Below are positions 54,368-63,283 of a DNA stretch of 64,000 bases, piece by piece. Each line of letters opens with the position of its first letter. Within the stretch, counting starts at the first letter, position 1. This DNA is from UBA6115 sp050953005. GTDB taxonomy: Bacteria; Bacillota; Clostridia; Christensenellales; Aristaeellaceae. The notes under the pieces were generated by a model, which was given only the letters and a program-made list of their open reading frames with translations, was not told the DNA's origin and did not search any database. Made by a program: the position numbers and the translations under genes. The DNA is taken from NCBI GenBank assembly GCA_050953005.1, contig JBMNLV010000002.1, positions 61,326-125,325 on the forward strand, read 5' to 3'.

Positions 54368-55357
54368 TCATCCCGATACGATTTTGTCGATCGCGCGCAG
54401 TTCCTCCGGGGTAAAGGGCGCGCCCTGCTGCGCTTCCACGCAGTCTTCAATCTGGCTGAGGCGGCTGGCGCCAATGATGACCGAGGCGGTCACCGGGCTG
54501 ATGTGCAGCCAGGACAGCGCCATCTGGGCCAGGGTTTGACCGCGCTGGCGCGCGATGTCATTGAGCGCGCGCACCTTCTCCAGCTTGTCAGTGGTAATCT
54601 GCTCAGCTTTGAGGAAAACGCTGGCGCCCGCCGCGCGTGAATCAGCCGGAATGCCCTTTAAATAGCGGTCGGTCAGCAGGCCCTGGTCCAAAGGCGAGAA
54701 GGGGATGGCGCCCACGCCCTTTTCGGCCAGCACCTGATACAATCCCTGCTCCGGACGGCGGTCAAACAGATTGTAGCGCGGCTGGTGGATCAGGCAGTGA
54801 ATGCCCATATCCTTCAGAATATCCACCGCTGCCGCTGTGCGCTCGGGCCCATAGTTGCTCAGCCCTACATACAGGGCCTTGCCTTGGCTGACGGCCTGGG
54901 CCAGGGCGGACATGGTTTCCTCCAGCGGGGTCTCCTCGTCCGGACGGTGGGAATAGAAGATGTCCACATAGTCCAGACCCATGCGCGCAAGGCTCTGGTC
55001 CAGGCTTGCGAGCATCTGTTTGCGGCTGCCCCACTCGCCATAGGGTCCTTCCCACATATGGTAGCCCGACTTGGTGGAGATGATCAATTCATCCCGGTGC
55101 GCCTTCAAATCCTGGCTGAGCACCCTGCCAAAGGTCTCCTCAGCGCTGCCAGGCACCGGGCCATAGTTGTTGGCCAGGTCAAAATGCGTGATGCCCAGGT
55201 CAAAGGCGCCCAGGATCATCTCGCGGCTGTTGGCGTAGGGGAAGAAGCTGCCGAAGTTGTGCCAAAGTCCCAGGGAGACATAGGGCAGCTTGAGCCCGCT
55301 GTTCCCAACGCGCTTGTATTGCATGGTCTGGTACCGTTTGGCGTTCGCTGCGTACAT
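54368..55357 (-). CDS. Aldo/keto reductase
   Basis: 329 residues from ATG 55357 (AGGAGG nine bases upstream). TIM-barrel NADPH-dependent oxidoreductase; catalytic Asp-Tyr-Lys-His set visible in HFDLANNYGP, ISTKSGYHM and IFYSHRPDEETP, NADP loop SVIIGASRLSQIED near the end. The overall pattern is that of YghZ-like (glyceraldehyde 3-phosphate/methylglyoxal-reducing) enzymes. Physiological substrate unproven. Confidence 0.9.
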   Translation of the reverse strand: MYAANAKRYQTMQYKRVGNSGLKLPYVSLGLWHNFGSFFPYANSREMILGAFDLGITHFDLANNYGPVPGSAEETFGRVLSQDLKAHRDELIISTKSGYHMWEGPYGEWGSRKQMLASLDQSLARMGLDYVDIFYSHRPDEETPLEETMSALAQAVSQGKALYVGLSNYGPERTAAAVDILKDMGIHCLIHQPRYNLFDRRPEQGLYQVLAEKGVGAIPFSPLDQGLLTDRYLKGIPADSRAAGASVFLKAEQITTDKLEKVRALNDIARQRGQTLAQMALSWLHISPVTASVIIGASRLSQIEDCVEAQQGAPFTPEELRAIDKIVSG

Positions 55358-55455
55358 GTGATGTGACCTCCTAATATATCCGCTCATTTGCAGTATACCA
55401 CCAAAGCGGGTATATTGAACGGGAAAACACGCGCGTGGCGCAAATGGAGCAAGCA

Positions 55456-56208
55456 ATGAAATTTGTATCGTGGAACGTTAACGGTTTCCGGGCTGTCCTG
55501 CAAAAAGGATTTGATGAGGCTTTCATCGAGCAGGACGCGGATTTTTTCTGCCTGCAGGAGACCAAGATGCAGCCCGGACAGGCGCAGTACGACCCGCCCG
55601 GCTACAGGGACTACTGGCATTCCGCGCAGAAAAAGGGTTATTCGGGCACGGCGGTGTTCTCCCGGCATGAGCCGCAGTCCGTCGTCTTCGGGCTGGACGG
55701 GCAGCACCTGGACGAGGGCCGCGTCATCACGCTGGAGTACCCGGGGTTTTACCTGGTCAACGCCTATGTGCCCAACGCCCAGCCCGAGCTGGTCCGCATA
55801 GACTACCGCGAGCAGTTTGAGGACGATATGCGCGCGCACCTGGTGGCGCTGGACGCGCGCAAGCCGGTCATCTACTGCGGGGACCTGAACGTGGCCCACA
55901 ACGAGATCGACTTGAAGTATCCCCGGCAAAACCGCGGCCAGCCCGGCTTTTCAGACCAGGAGCGCGCCAAATTCAACCGTCTGTTGGAGGCGGGATTCAC
56001 TGATACCTTCCGCCACCTTTACCCGGACCAGACCGGGGCCTACACCTGGTGGAGCTACCGCTCAAACGCCCGCGCCAGCAACGCCGGCTGGCGGATTGAC
56101 TATTTCCTGGTGTCCAGGCGCCTGGCCGGCAGGGTCAAGGCCGCCGGCATCGAAAACCAGGTGTACGGCTCCGACCACTGTCCGGTAACGCTTGAGATCG
56201 AGTTTTGA
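55456..56208 (+). CDS. xth: Exodeoxyribonuclease III
   Basis: 250 residues from ATG 55456 (TGGAG six bases upstream; other ATGs lie at 55435 and 55444). AP endonuclease and 3'-5' exonuclease for base excision repair. Motifs FVSWNVNGFRA, LQETKMQPGQ, YCGDLNVAHNEIDL, YTWWSYR and YGSDHCPVTLEIEF at the C-terminus supply the metal and catalytic residues. Confidence 0.94.
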   Translation: MKFVSWNVNGFRAVLQKGFDEAFIEQDADFFCLQETKMQPGQAQYDPPGYRDYWHSAQKKGYSGTAVFSRHEPQSVVFGLDGQHLDEGRVITLEYPGFYLVNAYVPNAQPELVRIDYREQFEDDMRAHLVALDARKPVIYCGDLNVAHNEIDLKYPRQNRGQPGFSDQERAKFNRLLEAGFTDTFRHLYPDQTGAYTWWSYRSNARASNAGWRIDYFLVSRRLAGRVKAAGIENQVYGSDHCPVTLEIEF

Positions 56209-56230
56209 ATCTGGCGGGGTTCTCCCCAAA

Positions 56231-56336
56231 TGGCAAAGTCCCGGTAGTGCTGCCAGGACTTCAGACTGTCAACAAAGCCCCAGACGTGCTGGGACTTTGC
56301 CGACAGTCTGGAATGCCGCCGCGGCGGCATTTTTGT
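56231..56336 (+). other. Interleaved inverted repeats (pseudoknot-capable) with terminator
   Basis: GGCAAAGTCCC (56232-56242, A) pairs with GGGACTTTGCC (56291-56301, A'); CAGACTGTC (56262-56270, B) pairs with GACAGTCTG (56302-56310, B'). The order A-B-A'-B' allows a pseudoknot. A competing local hairpin (AGTCCC...GGACT) also exists. ATGCCGC-CGCG-GCGGCAT with TTTTT (56313-56334) ends it. Confidence 0.6.
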
Positions 56337-56365
56337 TAATATTGAGGCAATAAAATCAATATGTA

Positions 56366-57691
56366 TTAATGACCCAGGCTCTTTTTTACCTCTTCCATGC
56401 CGATAACGCCCTTGGCCAGGCCCAGCGCGACGCGCTGCTGGTACACGGGATGGGCCAGCAGGATGTCGTTGGCCGGCGCTGACATGAACCCGGTCTCAAT
56501 CAGAAAAACCGGCATCTTGGCCCAGTTGTTACCCACAAACTGGTCGCCTCTGCGCACCACGCCGGTTTTGACGCCGGTTTCCTCCATCATGCCGCGCAAG
56601 AGGGCCTCGCCGTACTGCCAGTAGGTCTGCCTGTCGGCAGCAAGGGCGGCATAGGGCGATTTGTCAGGAATATAAACATATTGCGCATCCGCGTCCAGGC
56701 GTTTTGACATGTTCAGATGAATGCGCAGCATATAGTGCGCCCCGGCTTGCTCAGCGATGTCAACGCGCTGGTAGTTGGTCAGGCCGGTTTCCTCGTTCAG
56801 GCGGGTCATCACCACCTGCGCTCCCATTTTTCTAAGCTCAATGCACAACAGGTAGGAGATCTCCAGGGCCGCGATGGACTCGCGGCGCAGGGTGATCTTG
56901 CCCTGCGCGCTGCCGCCCTTGCTGTACACGATTTTGCTGGAGCCCGGCATCAGCTGCTCACCGCCCTTGCGCTCCACCGGCGCTTGCTGGTGGCCGGGGT
57001 CAATGCAGACCACCACGCCTGAAAGGGGGCCTTCAGCGGCTGTTTCGGGCAGCTCCGGCGGCGCGAACAAGGTGCGCTCCGCCTGCTTGGCCATCTGGCT
57101 GCCCTTGAGGTTCTTGATGGTAATGGTAATCAAATCCCGGGCTGAGGCATTGGGGACCTGCAGCACGCCGCTGAAGACGCCTGCTCCATCCGGGACAATG
57201 GTAAAGCTGCCCTTTTGCATGACCGAGCTGAACTGCAAGGTCAGGGCCTGATGCCCGGGGGCAGTGAACTGCCAGCCCATCTGCTTGACGCCGGGTGTCA
57301 AAACCAGGTCGCTGATTTTGCGCGCGGCGCCCTTTTGAGGAGAGGGGGCGGCAGGCGCCTTGCCCGGCCGGTAGGTCACCTTGGTTTCAAAGATACGCTT
57401 TTGCGCGGGCGTGAGTACCTTGAGGCTGACCTTGCCTTCCTTTTGGGTATAGGCAAGCGGCAGAAAACCGGAAAAGCTGCCGTCCGGGCTTTGCAGGGTC
57501 AGCATGCCTGATTCATTTTTTGTGCTGTAGCTCAGGCACACAAACTCGTTGCCCGGCAGGCTGAAAGCATATCGCAGCCCTCCTGTTTCAGGCACAAACC
57601 TGGCGCCGGCCTTGCCGGTTGCGCCGACTTGCGGGACAAGGCCCACCAAAAGGGCAAGGCTCATCATGAGCAGCATGACTCGTTTCAACAT
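56366..57691 (-). CDS. Secreted N-acetylmuramoyl-L-alanine amidase (Amidase_3)
   Basis: 441 residues. Signal peptide (MLKRVMLLMMSLALLVGLVPQVGA), about 200 residues of beta-rich region that may bind the wall, then the amidase from residue 230: VVCIDPGHQ (zinc His), LRRESIAALEISYLL (zinc Glu), LRIHLNMS (zinc His) and FLIETGFMS (catalytic Glu). Cleaves the stem peptide from murein during growth or division. Last gene of a five-gene minus-strand run, nine bases after the beta-CASP gene. Confidence 0.9.
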   Translation of the reverse strand: MLKRVMLLMMSLALLVGLVPQVGATGKAGARFVPETGGLRYAFSLPGNEFVCLSYSTKNESGMLTLQSPDGSFSGFLPLAYTQKEGKVSLKVLTPAQKRIFETKVTYRPGKAPAAPSPQKGAARKISDLVLTPGVKQMGWQFTAPGHQALTLQFSSVMQKGSFTIVPDGAGVFSGVLQVPNASARDLITITIKNLKGSQMAKQAERTLFAPPELPETAAEGPLSGVVVCIDPGHQQAPVERKGGEQLMPGSSKIVYSKGGSAQGKITLRRESIAALEISYLLCIELRKMGAQVVMTRLNEETGLTNYQRVDIAEQAGAHYMLRIHLNMSKRLDADAQYVYIPDKSPYAALAADRQTYWQYGEALLRGMMEETGVKTGVVRRGDQFVGNNWAKMPVFLIETGFMSAPANDILLAHPVYQQRVALGLAKGVIGMEEVKKSLGH

Positions 57692-57700
57692 CTTTGCTCC

Positions 57701-59299
57701 TTAATCTTCCCAGCGTTTGGCCAGCTCGTTGATCTGCCGGGCCAGCTTTTCCTTGAGCTTGTTGCTCAAGCCCCGGCTGTTTTGTACCAGCCTGCTCAGC
57801 CTGGCCAGGGCCTGGTTGAGGGCGTCGTCGCGCTGCGCGGTCTTTTTGCGCTTGGCCTTTTGACGGCTCACCAGCGCACGGCTGCCGGCTTGCTCCTGTT
57901 GATCCCGGAAAAGGTCCCATCCGTCACCGGAGTAAGGCACCGCGGTGGAAAAGCCGCGCTGCTTGAGCAGGCCCTCAAACTGCAGCGCCGCCGTCTCCTC
58001 GCCGTGGGTAACAAATACGCGTTGGGGCCTGGGGCTGAAGCTTCCAATCCACTTGAGCAGCCCTTCCTGGTCCGCGTGACCGGAGATGGCTTGCAGTGTG
58101 CGTACCTGTGCGTTGACCGCGATCGTTTCGTTGAACAGGCGCACTGACTTGGCGCCGTCATAAATCTGCCGGCCCAGCGTGCCCACGCTTTGGTAGCCCA
58201 CAAACAGGATGGTGGCTTCCTTGCGCCAGAGGTTGTGTTTAAGGTGATGGCGCACGCGCCCGGCCTCTGCCATGCCTGAGGCGGAGATGATGACGCAGGG
58301 CCGCTGTTCAAAATTGATCTGTTTGCTTTCCTCGGCTGTCACGCACAGGGTCAGGTCAGGGAAGGTGATGGGGTTGACGCCGGCGCGCAGCAGCGCCTGC
58401 ATCTCCTCGTCAAAGAAGGAGATGTCCGTTTGCTGAAAAACCTGGGTGGCTTTGATGGCCAGCGGGCTGTCCATATAGACTGGAAAGCCGTCATGCCCCT
58501 TGACCAAGCCCTTTTCCTTGATTTCCCGCAGGAAGTACAGGATCTCCTGGGAGCGGCCCACCGCGAAGGAGGGGATGACCACGTTGCCGCCGCGGTTAAA
58601 GGTTGTCTGCAGCACATCGCTCAGGTCCGCCAGATAATCCGGGCGCGCGCCGTGCAGGCGGTCGCCATAAGTGGACTCCATCACCACATAATCAGCGGTG
58701 GACAGGTATTGGGGATCCCTGATGATAGGCTGGTTGATGTTGCCGATATCCCCTGAGAAGACCAGCGTTTTGCTGATGCCATCCTCGTTAAGCTCAAGGG
58801 TAGCGCTGGCGGAACCCAGCAGGTGGCCGGCATCAGTAAACGACAGCCGGCAGCCGGGAACGATCTCCCGCTGCTCGCGGTAGGGCAAAGGCTCAAACAA
58901 ATCCAGCGCGGTTTGCGCATCCTGTTGCGTGTACAGGGGCTCATAGCTTGCTTCGCCCGCGCGCACCGCCTTGCGGTTTTGCCACTCGGCCTCCATCTCC
59001 TGAATGTGAGCGGAGTCACGCAGCATGATGTCGCACAGCATGCGGGTGGCCGGCGTGGCGTGGATTGCCCCGCGAAAACCCTGCTTTGCCAGCGCCGGAA
59101 TCATGCCGGAATGGTCGATATGGGCATGGGTGAGCACCACTGCGTCCACCTGGCTGGGGTTGATGGGCAATTCCTGGTTGACATAGGTGTCCCTGCCCTG
59201 CTCCATACCGCAGTCAACCAGCACGTGTTTGCCCCTGATGGTCACTAAAAAGCAGCTGCCGGTCACCTCGCGCGCTGCGCCTAAAAATAAAACATTCAT
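57701..59299 (-). CDS. Metallo-beta-lactamase/beta-CASP-fold ribonuclease-like protein
   Basis: 532 residues. MBL motifs THAHIDHSG (zinc), FTDAGHLLGSAS and FSGDIG, then the beta-CASP insert and IISASGMAEAGRVRHHL, ISGHADQEGLL and VTHGEE. This is the CPSF73/Ysh1-like group of RNA-processing nucleases. A basic C-terminal tail of about 60 residues (KAKRKKTAQRDD onward) may bind RNA. It lies between the ABC exporter and amidase genes; the start ATG 59299 has only a weak CAGGGA signal. Confidence 0.88.
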   Translation of the reverse strand: MNVLFLGAAREVTGSCFLVTIRGKHVLVDCGMEQGRDTYVNQELPINPSQVDAVVLTHAHIDHSGMIPALAKQGFRGAIHATPATRMLCDIMLRDSAHIQEMEAEWQNRKAVRAGEASYEPLYTQQDAQTALDLFEPLPYREQREIVPGCRLSFTDAGHLLGSASATLELNEDGISKTLVFSGDIGNINQPIIRDPQYLSTADYVVMESTYGDRLHGARPDYLADLSDVLQTTFNRGGNVVIPSFAVGRSQEILYFLREIKEKGLVKGHDGFPVYMDSPLAIKATQVFQQTDISFFDEEMQALLRAGVNPITFPDLTLCVTAEESKQINFEQRPCVIISASGMAEAGRVRHHLKHNLWRKEATILFVGYQSVGTLGRQIYDGAKSVRLFNETIAVNAQVRTLQAISGHADQEGLLKWIGSFSPRPQRVFVTHGEETAALQFEGLLKQRGFSTAVPYSGDGWDLFRDQQEQAGSRALVSRQKAKRKKTAQRDDALNQALARLSRLVQNSRGLSNKLKEKLARQINELAKRWED

Positions 59300-59320
59300 C
59301 TGTATCCCTGCCTTTTCATA

Positions 59321-61129
59321 CTATGCCATATGAAGCGCGTTTTTATGCTCGTCGTTTTCTTCCTCCTGCCTGGTATACAGCCGGTAGAGCTGATAGTACA
59401 ATCCCTTGCGGGCAATGAGTTCTTCGTGGCTGCCGGATTCTTCCAGGCCCTTGTCTGTCAATACCCAGATGACATCGGCGTTGCGGATGGTGGTCAGCCG
59501 GTGGGCGATGGTCAGGGTGGTGCGCCCGCGGGCCAAAGCCTCCAGGCTGGACTGTACCAGCATTTCAGACTCATTGTCCAGCGCGCTTGTGGCTTCATCC
59601 AGCAGCAGGATGGGCGGATCCTTCAAAAAAACCCGTGCGATGGACAGGCGCTGCTTTTGCCCGCCGGACAGCTTGACGCCCCGCTCACCCACATAGGTAT
59701 CATATCCTTCCGGCAGCGCCATGATGAACTCGTGCGCGCCCGCGTGTTTGGCCGCGGCTACGACCTCCTCTATCCCGGCGCCCGGTTTGCCATAGACAAT
59801 ATTGTCAAATATCGTGCCCGAGAACAGATAGACATCCTGTTGCACCATGCCGATGCTGCCCCGCAGGGATTTGAGCGTCAAGGTTTTGACATCCTGGCCG
59901 TCAATCAGCACACGGCCCTCCGTGGCATCATAAAAACGGGGAATCAGGTTGCACAAGGTGGTCTTGCCCGAGCCGCTGGGGCCTACCAGCGCCACGTTTT
60001 GACCGCTGGGCACCTTCATATTGACCTGGTCAAGCACCTTGGCGCTATCCTCCTCATAACGGAAGGTCACATTCTCCAGAGTGATTTCGCCGCGCACATC
60101 CTTGAGGTCCTTCGCGTTTTTGCTGTTCTTGATTTCCAGCGGCGCGTCCATCACCTCGAAGAAACGCTCAATGCCTGTGACGCCGCGCTGGAACTGTTCG
60201 ATGAAGTCCACCAGCCGTGTCACGGTGTTCAGCAGCAGGTTGATGTAAAGCAGGTAGGAGGCAAACTCGCCCGGGCTTAATTGCCCTCGCGACAGAAAAA
60301 AGGCGCCAGCCACAATGACCAGCAGGTTCATCAGGCCGTTGAGCAGCCTGGTGGTAGAGTGGAAACTGGCCATGACCTTGTATTGCCGCTTCTTCAGCGT
60401 CAGGAAGGTCTGGTTTCCCTCCTCAAATTTTTGGCTTTCCAGCTCTTCGTTCGCGAAGGATTGCACCACGCGCATCCCCAGCAGGCTGTCCTCGGCCTGG
60501 GCGTTGATTTCGCCCAGCTGGAAGCGGCAGGCCTTGAAGGTGTCGCGCAGTTTATGATTGAAAAGGACGATGGACAGCAGCATGACCGGCAGCGACAGGA
60601 AGATAATCACCGTCAGTGTCAGGTTCATCTGGGAGAGGATGACAAAGCTGACCACCAGGTTGATGCCGGCGATCAAAAACTCCTCCGGGCAGTGGTGGGC
60701 GAATTCGGTCACATCAAACAGGTCGCTGGTGATGCGCGACATGATCTGGCCGATTTTGGTGTCGCTGTAATAGGAGAAGGACAGCTGCGCCAGGTGGGCG
60801 AACAGGTCGGAGCGCATGTCCCGTTCCATCTTGGCGCCCATGATATGCCCCTGGGATTGCATGTAATAACGGCTGCCCGCTTCCAGCAGCAAAAGCCCGA
60901 CATAGGTCAGTCCCAGCTTTAGCACGATATCCAGCGTGATGCTGCGGAAATCCTGTACCGCCAGGTCGGTGATCCGCTGAACAATCAGCGGAAAGACCAG
61001 CGCGCATACCGTGGTCAGCACAGCGCACAGCAAATCCATGGACAGGATGTTCAAATAGGGTTTGTAATATGGGATGAAGCGCCTGATCAGCGCCCCGGTG
61101 CTGCGGGGATTTTTGGTGGCGGTATCCAT
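59321..61129 (-). CDS. ABC-type exporter, fused permease-ATPase
   Basis: 602 residues: six-helix membrane domain (residues 20-320), then ATPase with Walker A GPSGSGKTTLC, signature LSGGQKQRL, Walker B ILLLDEATSALD and H-loop TIAHRLTTI. MsbA/LmrA-like half transporter, forming homodimers that export lipids or drugs. AAGGAG precedes ATG 61129. Substrate unknown; its operon partners are envelope-related. Confidence 0.92.
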   Translation of the reverse strand: MDTATKNPRSTGALIRRFIPYYKPYLNILSMDLLCAVLTTVCALVFPLIVQRITDLAVQDFRSITLDIVLKLGLTYVGLLLLEAGSRYYMQSQGHIMGAKMERDMRSDLFAHLAQLSFSYYSDTKIGQIMSRITSDLFDVTEFAHHCPEEFLIAGINLVVSFVILSQMNLTLTVIIFLSLPVMLLSIVLFNHKLRDTFKACRFQLGEINAQAEDSLLGMRVVQSFANEELESQKFEEGNQTFLTLKKRQYKVMASFHSTTRLLNGLMNLLVIVAGAFFLSRGQLSPGEFASYLLYINLLLNTVTRLVDFIEQFQRGVTGIERFFEVMDAPLEIKNSKNAKDLKDVRGEITLENVTFRYEEDSAKVLDQVNMKVPSGQNVALVGPSGSGKTTLCNLIPRFYDATEGRVLIDGQDVKTLTLKSLRGSIGMVQQDVYLFSGTIFDNIVYGKPGAGIEEVVAAAKHAGAHEFIMALPEGYDTYVGERGVKLSGGQKQRLSIARVFLKDPPILLLDEATSALDNESEMLVQSSLEALARGRTTLTIAHRLTTIRNADVIWVLTDKGLEESGSHEELIARKGLYYQLYRLYTRQEEENDEHKNALHMA

Positions 61130-61163
61130 TGAAGCTCCTTGGCGGTCGTTCAGGGGGGAGGGG

Positions 61164-61685
61164 TCAGTTGTCCGGTGACATCACCCGATAGCCGGACAAT
61201 TCGGCTGAAGCATGGGGGATCAGCAAAAAGGCGGCATCCTGGGTTACAAAGGCGTAGAATGTCCGCCCGTCTGCCTGCGCTTCCATCATCGGGTAGCCCA
61301 TCAGCGCGCTGGAGCTGGCGGTGAAAACAGCGTCCTTTGGCAACAGGGCGGCGGCGGCAGCGGCAGGGCGGATGCCATGGACAGTAGCTTGGCTGCCCTG
61401 GAGAGTGATCTGCCGGGTGGGATAGGTATGCCAGATGCCGTCTGACACCTCCCCGGCCTGAAATCCCTCCGGCAGGGGAAAGGCCAGGCCAAAGGCATTG
61501 GCCAGCTGACGCGCGTCCCGGGACTGCAGGGGGGAGATGGGTTGCAGCGGCGCGGCGTCCGCTGCTACCACAAATTCGTTCGTGCGCTTGGATTCCTCGT
61601 TTTCCATCATGACGGCAAACACATAGAATACAGCAATCAACACAAGCGGCAGCAGGAAGGCCAGCGGCCGGTGCAGTATCCTCAC
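61164..61685 (-). CDS. Membrane-anchored protein of unknown function
   Basis: 173 residues. GTG 61685 overlaps the stop of the upstream gene (GTGA), with GGAGGAG in front. One N-terminal membrane helix (LAFLLPLVLIAVFYVFAVMM) and an extracytoplasmic domain with repeated hydrophobic strands, including PLPEGFQAGEVSDGIWHTYPT. Family not recognised. Co-transcribed with the ABC exporter 34 bases downstream, so it may be an accessory of that transporter. Confidence 0.65.
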   Translation of the reverse strand: MRILHRPLAFLLPLVLIAVFYVFAVMMENEESKRTNEFVVAADAAPLQPISPLQSRDARQLANAFGLAFPLPEGFQAGEVSDGIWHTYPTRQITLQGSQATVHGIRPAAAAAALLPKDAVFTASSSALMGYPMMEAQADGRTFYAFVTQDAAFLLIPHASAELSGYRVMSPDN

Positions 61686-62368
61686 GCAATCTCCTCCCCC
61701 AGGCGCGCACAAACGGCGACGCCCAGCAATTCATCCAGCGCGCTTACATCCCCCTGGGCGTGCTCGTAATAGGCGCGGTAAAAAGCCCGGGCCAGCAGCA
61801 CGGCCTCCCTTGGCGAAAGGAAGGGCGAGCAGAGCATGTTGGTGATGATGTCCCGCGCGGGCACCGCCAGGTATTTTTGCATGCCGACTTTGAACGACAT
61901 CCCGAAAACGCGCGGGAAATGGCTGGTATCGCCGGCAACAAAAATACGCATATACTCGCGCGCGAGATCCTCCAGATAGGTGCGGAGAAAGCTGTCCGGG
62001 TCACTGCTGAGCTGCATACAACGCGCCAGGCGCTCGTCATCAAACAGCTCCCGCGCCATGTCGCGCAGCGCCTGTTCCCGGTGATGCTCGGGATGCTCAA
62101 AACTGTGGAACAGGTAGCACTTGATCAGGGAAAAATCGGGCTGGCGCGGATTGCGCTGGTATAGCCGCCCCAGCATAAGCAGGCCGCGGTGCACCTCCAG
62201 GTTATCTGGAGAGAGCGCCTCAGCCAGCGAAAGCGCCTTGTGGATCTGGACGGGATCCTGCCGGGTGCGCGCCTCAAACAGCAATTCCTCCAGGCTCATC
62301 CCCTCAAAGGAAGGTTCCCTGTTCTTCTTTCGCAGAGGGAACCTTCTTCCTGCATCGCGATTTCTCAT
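61682..62368 (-). CDS. Helical cytoplasmic protein of unknown function
   Basis: 228 residues, all-helical appearance, with an early segment (LEELLFEARTRQDPVQIHKALSLAEALSPDNLEVHRGLLMLGRLY abbreviated: LEELLFEART, then LAEALSPDNLEVH) that suggests a TPR-like pair. First gene of the five-gene minus-strand run. The start is uncertain: ATG 62368 has a weak signal; an internal ATG at 62299 would exclude a strong hairpin (62310-62347, GAAGGTTCCCT/AGGGAACCTTC) from the coding region and match the point where the protein becomes well-structured. Confidence 0.55.
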   Translation of the reverse strand: MRNRDAGRRFPLRKKNREPSFEGMSLEELLFEARTRQDPVQIHKALSLAEALSPDNLEVHRGLLMLGRLYQRNPRQPDFSLIKCYLFHSFEHPEHHREQALRDMARELFDDERLARCMQLSSDPDSFLRTYLEDLAREYMRIFVAGDTSHFPRVFGMSFKVGMQKYLAVPARDIITNMLCSPFLSPREAVLLARAFYRAYYEHAQGDVSALDELLGVAVCARLGEEIA

Positions 62369-62396
62369 ACTGTCATTTTATCATCCCGGGTCATTC

Positions 62397-62426
62397 TTGA
62401 CAATGCCGGGACACAGGTGCTATGGT
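62397..62426 (+). promoter_or_regulatory. SigA promoter of the TPP riboswitch-thiT unit
   Basis: TTGACA, 18 bases, TATGGT, about 20 bases before the riboswitch. Confidence 0.6.
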
Positions 62427-62444
62427 AGTGCCGTGCCGATGGCA

Positions 62445-62526
62445 CAGGGGTGCTGGCTGTACGCCGGCTGAGATTGGGCTTTGCCCGGAACCCTTGAACC
62501 TGATCCGGATAATGCCGGCGTAGGGA
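62445..62526 (+). promoter_or_regulatory. TPP riboswitch (THI element)
   Basis: Conserved blocks in order: GGGGTGC, GCTGAGA, ACCCTTGAACCTGATC and GGATAATGCCGGCGTAGGGA, which is the thi-box consensus. TPP binding should favour the terminator hairpin at 62542-62569 and stop transcription of thiT. Confidence 0.96.
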
Positions 62527-62541
62527 ATGTTGTTTCATTTC

Positions 62542-62569
62542 ACCGCCTGTTTATCCACAGGCGGTTTTT
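62542..62569 (+). terminator. Riboswitch-controlled terminator
   Basis: ACCGCCTG-TTTATCCA-CAGGCGGT followed by TTTTT, between the THI element and thiT. Confidence 0.9.
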
Positions 62570-62596
62570 CAATCAGACATGATCACAGGAGGCAAG

Positions 62597-63202
62597 ATGG
62601 CTACTCCAAGAAACCAGCCCGGGCTGTCCACCCGAAAGGTACTGGAAAGCGCCCTTTTAATCGGCATCTCCCTGGTGCTCAACGAGATCGCCAAATTCAA
62701 TTCAACCTGGATTTATGGTGGCAGCGTTACCCTGGGCAGCATGGTTCCCCTGGTAATGCTATCCTGGCGCTGGGGTACACGCCAGGGTTTGTTCAGCGCC
62801 TTTGTTTTCTCCCTGCTGCAGATGTTTCTGGGGATGAAGAACGTGATGTATGGGCAAAATGTGCTGCAGATGGCGCTGATCGCGCTGCTGGACTATGTGC
62901 TTGCCTACACGGTCATCGGCCTGGCCGCTGCGCCGCGCAAACTCATCAGGAACGATATGATCGCCTTGGGCGCCGGTATCATCATGGTGTGCGCACTGCG
63001 CTTTTTATGCCATTTTTTCTCCGGATGGCTCATCTGGAACGCGCTGTGGCCCAATGACAAAGGCTTGAGCGGCGTGGCCTATTCACTGCTGTACAACGGC
63101 GGCTACATGCTGCCGGAGACCCTCATTGCGCTGGTAATTGCCCTGTTGCTTTTTGTACCGCTCAAGGGATTTTGGCTGGGCGAGGACATTGCCGCTGCTT
63201 AG
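62597..63202 (+). CDS. thiT: Thiamine transporter ThiT (ECF S component)
   Basis: 201 residues from ATG 62597 (AGGAGG four bases upstream; ATG 62579 overlaps the signal). Six membrane helices; residues WIYGGSVTLGSMVPL and the C-terminal YSLLYNGGYMLPE are the thiamine-binding motifs of the family. Works with the shared ECF module encoded elsewhere. Control by the upstream TPP riboswitch confirms the assignment. Confidence 0.95.
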   Translation: MATPRNQPGLSTRKVLESALLIGISLVLNEIAKFNSTWIYGGSVTLGSMVPLVMLSWRWGTRQGLFSAFVFSLLQMFLGMKNVMYGQNVLQMALIALLDYVLAYTVIGLAAAPRKLIRNDMIALGAGIIMVCALRFLCHFFSGWLIWNALWPNDKGLSGVAYSLLYNGGYMLPETLIALVIALLLFVPLKGFWLGEDIAAA

Positions 63203-63247
63203 GAGTCAACAGGGATTTTGCCCCGTGCGCGCAATTGCTCGGTTTTC

Positions 63248-63277
63248 TTGCCTGCGCCGGAAGCGCTGTGCTATACT
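63248..63277 (+). promoter_or_regulatory. Promoter for radC placed at its start codon
   Basis: TTGCCT, 18 bases, TATACT ending at 63277; transcription would begin at about 63284, the first base of the radC ATG. Confidence 0.45.
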
Positions 63278-63283
63278 TACCGC

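Noticed and set aside
62310..62347. Terminator inside the start of the helical unknown gene
   Set aside because: The 11-bp stem has no T-tract on either strand; it is noted only as a reason to doubt the start codon.
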